From NCBI RefSeq assembly GCF_900090245.1, contig NZ_FMDN01000028.1, positions 1 to 55,329 on the forward strand: a DNA stretch of 55,329 bases. The letters are read 5' to 3'. The position numbers and the translations under genes were made by a program. Under the pieces are notes generated by a model. That model did not search any database. It saw only the letters and a program-made list of their open reading frames with translations, and was not told the origin of the DNA. Position 1 is the first letter of the stretch. Each line of letters opens with the position of its first letter. Shown piece after piece: positions 47,062 to 54,311 of the stretch. The stretch is from Micromonospora halophytica. Its GTDB lineage: Bacteria > Actinomycetota > Actinomycetes > Mycobacteriales > Micromonosporaceae.

Positions 47062-47744
47062 TGACGGCGGGGCTGCTCGACGCGCATCTGACCCTGCTGG
47101 CGGAGGCGCTGCTGCCGTACCGCGAGTCGGAGGGGCTGCTGTCCCGGTGGGGGGCCGCGCTGGCCGCGACCCTGGCCGGCGGGGGCCGGCTGCTCGTCGC
47201 CGGCAACGGCGGCAGCGCCGCCGAGGCCCAGCACCTCACCGCCGAGCTGGTCGGCAAGCTGCGCGACGACCGGCAGCCGCTGTCGGCCATCGCCCTGCAC
47301 GCGGAGACCTCGGCGATGACCGCGATCGGCAACGACTACGGCTACGACGAGGTCTTCGCCCGTCAGGTCCGCGCCCACGGTCGCCCCGGCGACGTGCTGC
47401 TGCTGATGTCCACCAGCGGAGCCAGCGCCAACCTGCTGGCCGCCGCGCGTGCCGGGCGGGACACCGGACTGCGCTGCTGGGCGTTCACCGGCCCCGCCCC
47501 GAACCCGCTCGCCGACGCCTGCCACGAGGTGCTCGCCGTGGCGTCGTCGGACAGTCAGGTGGTGCAGGAGCTGCACCTGGTCTCCACCCATGTGCTCTGC
47601 GAGTACGTCGACCGGGAGCTGCCGGCCGCGCTGGCGACGGCCGGGCGTCCGGCGTCGGTGGACGCGGCGGCGCAGGTGGAGCCGGTCCGCACCGGGGTCG
47701 AGGTGGTGCTCGACGACGGCCACCGGCAGGTCGAGGCGGGATGA
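47061..47744 (+). CDS. gmhA: Sedoheptulose-7-phosphate isomerase
   Basis: A 227-residue SIS-domain enzyme that turns sedoheptulose-7-phosphate into D-glycero-D-manno-heptose-7-phosphate, the first committed step of heptose synthesis. The phosphate-binding A-G-N-G-G-S-A-A-E-A-Q-H and M-S-T-S-G-A-S-A-N are present. The zinc/catalytic residues of E. coli GmhA all have counterparts: His58, Glu62, Gln169 and His177. A C-terminal extension of about 35 residues is not part of the fold. ATG 47061 overlaps the upstream stop by one base, and its stop overlaps the hldE-like gene by four. Confidence 0.9.
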   Translation: MTAGLLDAHLTLLAEALLPYRESEGLLSRWGAALAATLAGGGRLLVAGNGGSAAEAQHLTAELVGKLRDDRQPLSAIALHAETSAMTAIGNDYGYDEVFARQVRAHGRPGDVLLLMSTSGASANLLAAARAGRDTGLRCWAFTGPAPNPLADACHEVLAVASSDSQVVQELHLVSTHVLCEYVDRELPAALATAGRPASVDAAAQVEPVRTGVEVVLDDGHRQVEAG

Positions 47745-49231
47745 GGGAGGCGAACGTGCGGGGACCGTTGGTGGTCGTCGGCGACACCCTGCTGGACCGT
47801 GACGTCGAGGGCCTGGTGAACCGGCTCTGCCCGGACTCCCCGGTCCCCGTGCTGGACGAGACGGCGCACGCCGACCGGCCCGGCGGGGCCGGCCTGGCCG
47901 CGGTCTTCGCCGCCGCGCAGGGCGCCGAGGTGGCGCTGGTGACCGCGCTGGCCGACGACGCCGCCGGGGCCCGGCTCAGCTCGCTGCTGACCGCCGCCGG
48001 CGTGCGGGTGTACGCGCTGCCGCTGCCCGGGGCCACCCCGGAGAAGATCCGGTTGCGGGCGCGCGGCCGGGTGCTGCTGCGGCACGACCGGGGTGGCGCC
48101 GGTGCCGAACCGGGGGCACCGCACGAGGCGGTGCTCCGGCTGATCGCCGAGGCGTCCGCGGTGCTGGTCAGCGACTACGGTCGGGGTGTGGCCCGGCAGC
48201 CGGCGCTGCGTGCCGCCCTGGCCGCCACCCGCGCCCCGGTGGTCTGGGACCCGCATCCCCGGGGGCCGGCGGCGGTGCCCGGGGTCGCCCTGGCCACCCC
48301 GAACGAGCCGGAGGCACGCGAGCTGACCAAGGTGCCGCCGGGGCAGTCCCGGCTGGCCACCGCCGCCCGGGGCGCGCAGGGGCTGCGCGAGCGGTGGCGG
48401 GCCGGTGCGGTGGCGGTGACCCTCGGCGGCGACGGCGCGCTGCTCTGCCACGCCGGGTCCACCCCGCTGGTCGTCTCGGCCCCGGTCAACGCCGAGGGGG
48501 ACACCTGCGGCGCCGGGGACCGGTTCGCCTCCGCCGCCACCCTCGCCCTGGCTCGCGGCGCGCTGGTCTCCGAGGCGGTGCAGGAGGCGGTGGCGGAGGC
48601 GTCGGCGTACGTGGCCGGCGGGGGAGTCGCCGCCGCGCTGCCGGTGGAGGTGCGGGCCGCCCCGCCGGCGGTGCTCAGCGGCGGCGGGGAGCGGATCGGG
48701 GCCGCGGCGGCCGGCGCGGTGGTGGCCGAGGTACGCGCCGCGGGCGGCACCGTGGTCGCCACCGGCGGCTGCTTCGACCTGCTGCACGCCGGGCACGTGG
48801 CGACGTTGCAGGCCGCCCGGCAGCTCGGTGACTGCCTGGTCGTCTGCCTCAACTCCGACACCAGCGTCGCCGGGCTGAAGGGGCCGGACCGCCCGGTGAT
48901 GTCCCAGGGCGACCGCAGCCGACTGCTCGCCGCGCTGAGCTGTGTCGACGCGGTGGTGGTATTCGACGAGCCGACCCCGCACGCGGCGCTGAGCTGGCTG
49001 CGTCCGGACATCTGGGTCAAGGGCGGCGACTACGCCACCGGTGGCGGTGACACCTCCGCCCTGCCGGAGGCCGAGGTGCTGCGCCGCTGGGGCGGGCAGA
49101 CCGTGGTGGTGCCGTACCTGGACGGGCGTTCCACCACCGACATGATCGCGGCGGCCCGCGGCGAGCGGCCGGCCGTCGCCCCCACCGGCGCGGCCCGCGC
49201 CGGGTGTCCCACGGCGGAGGGAGCACGATGA
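47741..49231 (+). CDS. hldE: Bifunctional heptose-7-phosphate kinase / heptose-1-phosphate nucleotidyltransferase (HldE-like)
   Basis: A 496-residue two-domain enzyme. Residues about 8-310 are a PfkB/ribokinase-type kinase making heptose-1,7-bisphosphate: G-D-T-L-L-D-R-D, R-P-G-G-A-G and D-T-C-G-A-G-D with base Asp260. Residues about 335-480 are a cytidylyltransferase-fold domain with G-C-F-D-L-L-H-A-G-H (His349, His352), V-K-G-G-D-Y and D-G-R-S-T-T-D-M-I, which would form the ADP-heptose. The usual G-G-A-x-N-V-A reads G-G-A-G-L-A-A, so sugar contacts may differ. Lengths fit E. coli HldE. It is coupled at both ends (ATGA overlaps), with the GmhB step supplied by the first gene of the operon. 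Confidence 0.9.
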   Translation: MREANVRGPLVVVGDTLLDRDVEGLVNRLCPDSPVPVLDETAHADRPGGAGLAAVFAAAQGAEVALVTALADDAAGARLSSLLTAAGVRVYALPLPGATPEKIRLRARGRVLLRHDRGGAGAEPGAPHEAVLRLIAEASAVLVSDYGRGVARQPALRAALAATRAPVVWDPHPRGPAAVPGVALATPNEPEARELTKVPPGQSRLATAARGAQGLRERWRAGAVAVTLGGDGALLCHAGSTPLVVSAPVNAEGDTCGAGDRFASAATLALARGALVSEAVQEAVAEASAYVAGGGVAAALPVEVRAAPPAVLSGGGERIGAAAAGAVVAEVRAAGGTVVATGGCFDLLHAGHVATLQAARQLGDCLVVCLNSDTSVAGLKGPDRPVMSQGDRSRLLAALSCVDAVVVFDEPTPHAALSWLRPDIWVKGGDYATGGGDTSALPEAEVLRRWGGQTVVVPYLDGRSTTDMIAAARGERPAVAPTGAARAGCPTAEGAR

Positions 49232-49929
49232 CCAGTAGCGCACCCGGCACCGGTCCGACCGTCCTGGTCACCGGTGGATCGAGCGGCCTCGGCGCGGCCG
49301 TGGTGACCGCCGTGGCCCGGGCCGGCGGGCGGCCGCTCGTGCTCGACCGGCACCGTCCCGGCGACGGGGTGCCGTGGGTCGAGTGCGACCTCGCCGACAC
49401 CCGGGCCGCGGAGGAGGCCACCCGGGAGCTGGCCGAGCGTAACGGCGGCCTGGACGCGGTGGTGACCGCGGCCGGCACGGACGTGCCCGGCAAGCTCGCC
49501 GACCTGTCCCGGGAGACCTGGGAGCGGATCGTGGCGGTCGACCTGCTCGCCACGGTCGCGGTGGTCCGCGCGGCGCTGCCCTACCTGGAGGCGGCCCGGG
49601 GCAACGTCGTCACGGTCGCCTCGACACTGGGGATCAAGGCGGTCAGCGACGCCACCGCGTACTGCGCGGCGAAGTTCGGGGTGGTCGGCTTCACCCGCGC
49701 GCTCGCCGCCGAACTCGCCGGCCGGATCGGCGTGACCCTGCTGATCCCGGGCGGCATGCGCACCGCCTTCTTCGACGAGCGTGACCCGCAGTACAAGCCG
49801 GGACCGGACGCCAACCTCAACGACCCGGCCGACACCGCAGCCGCGATCATGTTCGCCCTCTCCCAACCGCCCGGCTGCGCGGTACGGGAGATGGTGGTCT
49901 GCGCCGAGCGGGAGACGTCCTGGCCGTGA
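49228..49929 (+). CDS. Classical SDR oxidoreductase within the heptose operon
   Basis: A 233-residue short-chain dehydrogenase. Cofactor loop T-G-G-S-S-G-L-G at 15-22, catalytic Ser132, Tyr145 and Lys149 (Y-C-A-A-K). It is a classical, not extended, SDR, so it is not an HldD epimerase, which is about 310 residues with G-x-x-G-x-x-G and a substrate domain. It could reduce or oxidise the sugar at one carbon, making a modified heptose, or act on another precursor. It overlaps hldE and the next GT9 gene by 4 bases each. Confidence 0.82.
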   Translation: MTSSAPGTGPTVLVTGGSSGLGAAVVTAVARAGGRPLVLDRHRPGDGVPWVECDLADTRAAEEATRELAERNGGLDAVVTAAGTDVPGKLADLSRETWERIVAVDLLATVAVVRAALPYLEAARGNVVTVASTLGIKAVSDATAYCAAKFGVVGFTRALAAELAGRIGVTLLIPGGMRTAFFDERDPQYKPGPDANLNDPADTAAAIMFALSQPPGCAVREMVVCAERETSWP

Positions 49930-50867
49930 TCCTCGTGCTGCGCGCCCTGGGCGTCGGTGACCTGGCCACGGCGGTGCCCGCGCTGCGCGCGCTGCGGGCC
50001 GTGTACCCCGGGGAGGAGCTGGCGCTGGCGGCGCCGGCCTGGCTCGCGCCCCTGGTCGACCTGGTCGGCGCGGTGGACCGGTTGCTGCCCACCGACGGGC
50101 TCGGCCCGCCGCCATGGCCGCCGGTGTCCCTGGCGGTCAACCTGCACGGGCGGGGTCCGCAGTCGCACCGGATGCTGGCCGGGGCGGGGCGGCTGCTCGC
50201 CTTCCGCTGCCCGGAGGTCGGGCATCTCGACGGCCCGCCCTGGCGGCCCGGGGAGCACGAGGTGGCGCGCTGGTGCCGGCTGCTCGCCTGGTACGGCATC
50301 CCCGCCGACCGCACCGACCTGGCGCTGCGCCGGCCTGCGCCGGGCGGGGCGCCGGCCGGTGCGACGATCGTGCACCCGGGCAGCAAGGTCGAACGGAAAC
50401 GCTGGCCGGCGGGGCGGTTCGCCGCGCTGGCGCGGGAACTGGCCGGTCGGGGCCACCGCGTCGTGGTGACCGGCTCGGCGGACGAGCGCGACCTGGCCGG
50501 GCGGGTCGCCGCCGGGGCCGGGTTGCCCGCCGACGCGGTGCTGGCCGGTGGCACCGACCTCGGCGAGCTGGCCGCCCTGGTCGCCGGGGCCCGGCTGGTG
50601 GTCAGCGGCGACACCGGCGTCGGCCACCTGGCCACCGCGTACGGCGTCCCCTCGGTGCTGCTCTTCGGGCCCGTCCCGCCGGCCGAGTGGGGCCCGCCGG
50701 CGGACCGCCCCCGGCACCGGGTGCTCTGGGCCGGCGCCCGGGACTGGCCCGGTTCGTCCGGGGTGGGAACCCACCCGACGTTGGCGGCCCTGCCGGTGGA
50801 CCGGGTGTTGGCCGCCGTGGACGAGGCCGAAGAGGCGGTGCGGGTCTCCGGTGCGGTTGCGGCGTAG
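49926..50867 (+). CDS. GT9 family glycosyltransferase (heptosyltransferase-like)
   Basis: A 313-residue GT-B enzyme of family 9, the family of ADP-heptose:LPS heptosyltransferases. The start V-I-L-V-L-R-A-L-G-V-G-D-L-A-T-A-V-P-A-L-R-A-L has the family's G-x-G-D-x-x motif and acidic residue. V-H-P-G-S-K-V-E-R-K-R-W-P and S-G-D-T-G-V-G-H-L-A-T-A-Y-G are the nucleotide-sugar contacts, with Lys in the S-K-V-E-R-K block. It is the second GT9 domain of the operon and the strongest sign that the heptose is transferred to an acceptor. GTG 49926 overlaps the SDR stop. The final 17 bases overlap the topoisomerase gene. Confidence 0.87.
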   Translation: MILVLRALGVGDLATAVPALRALRAVYPGEELALAAPAWLAPLVDLVGAVDRLLPTDGLGPPPWPPVSLAVNLHGRGPQSHRMLAGAGRLLAFRCPEVGHLDGPPWRPGEHEVARWCRLLAWYGIPADRTDLALRRPAPGGAPAGATIVHPGSKVERKRWPAGRFAALARELAGRGHRVVVTGSADERDLAGRVAAGAGLPADAVLAGGTDLGELAALVAGARLVVSGDTGVGHLATAYGVPSVLLFGPVPPAEWGPPADRPRHRVLWAGARDWPGSSGVGTHPTLAALPVDRVLAAVDEAEEAVRVSGAVAA

Positions 50868-51834
50868 TGATCCGGGCCGGGCGGGCTACGGGCGCCGCCG
50901 GGCCGGCAGGGGCTGGGTGTTCCTCGGTCCGGACGGCGAGCCGGTCCGCGATCGCAACGAGCTGGGCCGGCTGCGGGACCTGGTCATCCCGCCCGCCTGG
51001 CGGGACGTCTGGATCTCGCCGTACCCGAACGGGCACATCCAGGCCGTCGGCGTCGACGCGGCCGGGCGCCGGCAGTACCTGTACCACCCGCAGTGGCGGC
51101 GCAAGCGCGACGAGGCGAAGTTCGACCACGTGCTGGAGGTGGCCCACCGGCTGCCGACGCTGCGCGAGCGGATCGCCCGGGACCTGGACGGGCGTGGACT
51201 CAGCCGGGACCGGGTGCTGGCCACCGTCGCCCGGCTGCTGGACATGGGGATGTTCCGGGTCGGCAACGACCAGTACGCCGTCGGTGAGGATGCCACCTTC
51301 GGTGTCTCCACCCTGCGTCCCGAGCACGCCCGCTCCCGGGCCGGCTGCGTGGTGTTCGAGTTCCCCGCCAAGGGCGGCCTCGACCAGGTACGCCGGATCG
51401 AGGACCCGGAGCTGTGCCGGGTGCTGACCAACCTGCGCCGCCGGCGGCGGGCCGAGGAGCGCCTCTTCGGCTACTGGGACGGCCGGACCTGGCGCGACGT
51501 GCGCAGCGACGAGGTCAACGGCTACCTGCGTGACGCCAGCGGTGGGGAGATGACGGCGAAGGACTTCCGGACCTGGCACGCCACCGTGCTCGCCGCCACC
51601 GAGCTGGCCACGGTCGGCGTGCGGTGCTCCGTCACCGCCCGGCGCAGGGCGGTCGCCGGGGTGATGAAGGACGTCGCGCAGCTGCTCGGCAACACCCCGA
51701 CCGTGGCGCGCACGTCCTACGTGGACCCGCGGGTGGTGGACCTGTACCACGACGGGGTGGTGGCTCCGGTGCGTTCCGACTCCCCGCAGGACGAGGCCGA
51801 ACGGTCGGTGCTGGAACTGCTCGAAGAGGCATGA
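50851..51834 (+). CDS. DNA topoisomerase IB (poxvirus type)
   Basis: A 327-residue type IB topoisomerase that relaxes supercoils by a 3'-phosphotyrosyl nick. The N-terminal domain begins R-L-R-R-S-D-P-G with P-A-W-R-D-V-W-I-S-P-Y-P-N-G-H-I-Q-A. Catalytic residues include the Arg in R-V-G-N-D-Q-Y region, F-P-A-K-G-G, K-D-F-R-T-W-H and the nucleophile Tyr290 in T-S-Y-V-D-P-R-V. GTG 50851 gives the family's usual first residues, though it lies 17 bases inside the GT9 gene with no strong ribosome site. It is translationally linked to the heptose operon without an obvious functional reason. Confidence 0.9.
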   Translation: MRLRRSDPGRAGYGRRRAGRGWVFLGPDGEPVRDRNELGRLRDLVIPPAWRDVWISPYPNGHIQAVGVDAAGRRQYLYHPQWRRKRDEAKFDHVLEVAHRLPTLRERIARDLDGRGLSRDRVLATVARLLDMGMFRVGNDQYAVGEDATFGVSTLRPEHARSRAGCVVFEFPAKGGLDQVRRIEDPELCRVLTNLRRRRRAEERLFGYWDGRTWRDVRSDEVNGYLRDASGGEMTAKDFRTWHATVLAATELATVGVRCSVTARRRAVAGVMKDVAQLLGNTPTVARTSYVDPRVVDLYHDGVVAPVRSDSPQDEAERSVLELLEEA

Positions 51835-51894
51835 CCGGCCCCGCCGTCGGTCCTCGGGAAGAGCGACGGGGCCGGGAACCCTGCGGCCCCGGAG

Positions 51895-51990
51895 GCCGGT
51901 CGGCGTCGTCGACCGCACGGAAGGCGCGGCTGAAGTGCGCCCTGTCGCGGAAGCCCCGACGGGCGGCGGCTCGCCCGACGCGGAGCCGCC
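51895..51990 (-). pseudogene. Remnant of an AraC-family regulator C-terminus
   Basis: On the minus strand about 51902-51962 reads R-R-G-F-R-D-R-A-H-F-S-R-A-F-R-A-V, the second helix-turn-helix of AraC-type regulators (G-F-x-D-x-x-H-F-x-R-A-F). It is flanked upstream by only a few compatible residues (G-R-A-A-A). No start codon or sensor domain is left, so this is a short decayed end. The present 52003 gene abuts it, suggesting a past deletion or replacement. Confidence 0.5.
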
Positions 51991-52002
51991 GCCGGTGCGC
52001 CG

Positions 52003-52506
52003 TCAGTCGTTGAGCACGTGCGAGAGCCGGTCCCGGAAGCGTCGCTCGGAGTCGCTGACCTGGTCGCCGCCGAGGCCGAGGATGCCGCCGGTGGCGGCGG
52101 CGCCGACCACCTGCTCGGCGATCTCCACCAGCCAGTGCCGGTACGCTCCGGCCTCGCCCTCGTCGACCTTGGCCGCCAGCAGGGCCGAGGCCTGGCCGGC
52201 CCGGGCCAGCACGTCGTCGATCATGCCCTGCGGGTCGGCCGGCTCGATGACCGGCAGTTCCTCGCCGGCCTCCGGGTCGCCGACGCGGGACACGATCTCT
52301 CCGGCGATCGCCGCGACCAGTGGGCTGGCCGACTCGCGGCCGGCGGAGATGGTCTCCAGGCCCGCGGCGTTCTCCGCGCGGGTGCGCCGGGTGCCGTCGG
52401 ACTCGGCGGCGCTGGCCGCGGTGAGGACCGCCTGCGGCAGGCCGACCAGCAGCCCCCACTCCTCGTCGGAGAACCCGAACCCGGTGTACGCCGGCTGTTC
52501 GATCAC
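52003..52506 (-). CDS. Conserved helical protein of unknown function
   Basis: A 167-residue acidic protein with long Ala-rich helices: F-S-D-E-E-W-G-L-L-V-G-L-P-Q-A-V-L near the start and H-W-L-V-E-I-A-E-Q-V-V-G-A-A-A near 125. It ends D-S-E-R-R-F-R-D-R-L-S-H-V-L-N-D. I do not recognise a named family; homologous short proteins seem widespread in actinobacteria. GTG 52506 is preceded by GAGGGG with 8-nt spacing. It is on the same strand as recQ with 61 bp between them, so it may be transcribed from the recQ promoter. Confidence 0.72.
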   Translation of the reverse strand: MIEQPAYTGFGFSDEEWGLLVGLPQAVLTAASAAESDGTRRTRAENAAGLETISAGRESASPLVAAIAGEIVSRVGDPEAGEELPVIEPADPQGMIDDVLARAGQASALLAAKVDEGEAGAYRHWLVEIAEQVVGAAATGGILGLGGDQVSDSERRFRDRLSHVLND

Positions 52507-52567
52507 GACTGAGCCCCTCTCGCTCGTTGGGTGTTGCGCACCGTGCGCCGCGGCTGCCCGGGTCAGG

Positions 52568-54199
52568 CTAGTCGAGCGTCAGCAGACCCTGTTCGGACAC
52601 CACGGGCACGGAGAGCGTCTTGTAGCCGACCTCGTCGAAGAGCACGGTCATCCGGTCGTCCTCGTAGTTGAGCACCAGACCCGAGCCCCACTCGGGGTGG
52701 CGGACCTGGCTGTGCACCGGGAACGGGCCGACCGCGCCGTCGTCGGCGGTGCTGGTGCCGGCGTGGCAGTTGTCGCAGTGTCCGCAGACCTCGGACATCT
52801 GCTCGCCGAAGTAGGCCAGCAGGGTCTGGCCCCGGCAGGCGGTGGTCTCGGCGAAGGCGCGCATCATGTCGGTCCGGGAACGGGTGACGGTCTGCTGGCG
52901 TTCCGCCTCGGCCAGCGCCGCCGCGGCGGCGTCGACCGGGGTGGGGGAGTAGCGCGGCGCGCCGATCTTCTGCCTCGCGCGGGGCTGCGCCGCCCCGATC
53001 TGCTCCAGCAGCGCCAGGTACCGGCCGAGCTTGCGCGCGCCGAGGCCGGTCAGCTCGCGCAGTTCCTTCCTGGTCCGGGCCTGCTTGCGCAGCAGCGCGG
53101 CCAGGTCCCGCAGTTCGGTGGCGTCCGGCAGGCCGCCGCTGAAGTAGCGCTGGAGCCCGACGTCCTCCGCGCGCCAGAGCAGCAGCACCCGGGCGGGCTC
53201 GCCGTCCCGGCCGGCGCGGCCGATCTCCTGGAAGTAGCTGTCCGGGGAGTCCGGCAGCGCCATGTGGACGACCCAGGCGATGTTCGGCTTGTCGATGCCC
53301 ATGCCGAACGCGGAGGTGGCCACCATGATCGGCACCTGGTCGGCGAGGAACGCCTCGTGCAGTTCGTTGCGGGCGCCGGTGGGCATCCCGCCGTGGTAGT
53401 ACTGCGACGGGAAGCCGGCCTCGGTCAGCCGGGCGGCCAGGTCCTCGGCGGCCCGCCGGGTGGGCACGTAGATGATGCCGGGGCGCCCGTCGTCGCGCAG
53501 CAGCGCGGCCAGCCGCCGCCACCGGTAGTCGTCGGTGGGGCAGTGGGCGACCTCGAGGAAGATGTTGGGCCGGTCCAGCCCGGAGACCACCACCTCCGGG
53601 TCGCGCAGCCGCAGCCGGGCGATGATGTCGTCGCGTACCGGGGGCGAGGCGGTGGCGGTCAGGGCGACCACCGGGGGACGGCCGATGCCGTCGATGAGGT
53701 GCCCCAGCGCCAGGTAGTCGGGGCGGAAGTCGTGGCCCCAGGCCGAGATGCAGTGCGCCTCGTCGATCGCGACCAGGGCCGGCCTCAGTGACTTCACCTC
53801 GGCCGTCCGGTCGGGGTTGCTGAGCTGCTCCGGGGTGATGAAAAGGAACTCCGCCCGCCCCTCGCGGATCTCGGTGATCGCCTCGGCCTGCTGGGCCGGG
53901 CTCTCGTCGGAGCTGATCCGCACCGCCCGCAGCTCCGGGCGTCGCCGCTCGTTGAGCGCGGCGATCTGGTCCTGCTGCAGGGCCAGCAGGGGAGAGATCA
54001 CCACGGTCGGGCCGGGGATCAGACTGGCCGGGATCTGGTAGATCGCCGACTTGCCGGCGCCGGTGGGCAGCACCACCAGGGCGTCGCGTCGCTTCATCAC
54101 CGCACGCATGGCGGCGAGCTGGTTGGGCCTGAGCGCGGTCCAGCCGAACAGGCTGCGCGCCGCGCGGCGCAACGTCGTGGAGTTCGTGGGCAGCTTCAT
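52568..54199 (-). CDS. recQ: ATP-dependent DNA helicase RecQ
   Basis: A 543-residue 3'-5' DNA helicase. Motif 0 F-G-W-T-A-L-R-P-N-Q, Walker A P-T-G-A-G-K-S (45-51), D-E-A-H, S-A-W-G-H-D-F-R-P and motif VI Q-E-I-G-R-A-G-R-D-G are all intact. The RecQ zinc site (C-R-G-Q-x15-C-G-H-C-D-N-C) lies near 443-466. A compact tail with W-G-S-G-L-V-L-N-Y replaces the HRDC domain, so this is the short form. The mRNA leader is predicted to be only about 5 nt, since a SigB-type promoter ends 13 nt before the ATG, and no ribosome site is seen. Stress-induced recQ would fit DNA repair under desiccation or oxidants; that is inference. Confidence 0.93.
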   Translation of the reverse strand: MKLPTNSTTLRRAARSLFGWTALRPNQLAAMRAVMKRRDALVVLPTGAGKSAIYQIPASLIPGPTVVISPLLALQQDQIAALNERRRPELRAVRISSDESPAQQAEAITEIREGRAEFLFITPEQLSNPDRTAEVKSLRPALVAIDEAHCISAWGHDFRPDYLALGHLIDGIGRPPVVALTATASPPVRDDIIARLRLRDPEVVVSGLDRPNIFLEVAHCPTDDYRWRRLAALLRDDGRPGIIYVPTRRAAEDLAARLTEAGFPSQYYHGGMPTGARNELHEAFLADQVPIMVATSAFGMGIDKPNIAWVVHMALPDSPDSYFQEIGRAGRDGEPARVLLLWRAEDVGLQRYFSGGLPDATELRDLAALLRKQARTRKELRELTGLGARKLGRYLALLEQIGAAQPRARQKIGAPRYSPTPVDAAAAALAEAERQQTVTRSRTDMMRAFAETTACRGQTLLAYFGEQMSEVCGHCDNCHAGTSTADDGAVGPFPVHSQVRHPEWGSGLVLNYEDDRMTVLFDEVGYKTLSVPVVSEQGLLTLD

Positions 54200-54211
54200 C
54201 GAGGGCCGGAG

Positions 54212-54237
54212 GTACCCGAGGCGATCACCGGCGAAAC
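54212..54237 (-). promoter_or_regulatory. SigB/SigF-type promoter of recQ
   Basis: On the minus strand GTTT (54237-54234), 16-nt spacer, GGGTAC (54217-54212). A full match to the class. The recQ ATG (54199) is 13 bases past the -10. Confidence 0.62.
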
Positions 54238-54267
54238 CGTTGACAGGACGTGGCCCGCCCGAACATT

Positions 54268-54295
54268 ATGAATGAGCGTTCATGAACAAGCGTTC
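54268..54295. promoter_or_regulatory. AT-rich operator-like palindromes before the methyltransferase gene
   Basis: ATGAA(N6)TTCAT (54268-54283) overlaps the perfect palindrome GTTCATGAAC (54278-54287), and AGCGTTC is repeated at 54275 and 54289. This layout is typical of TetR-type operators over a promoter. No TetR gene is in the window. Confidence 0.45.
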
Positions 54296-54311
54296 TTTAT
54301 TGGAGGGCCGG

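Noticed and set aside
49228..49929. SDR considered as the HldD epimerase of the heptose pathway
   Set aside because: It is too short, has classical SDR motifs (T-G-x-x-x-G-x-G, Y-x-x-x-K with 233 residues) and lacks the extended-SDR substrate domain.
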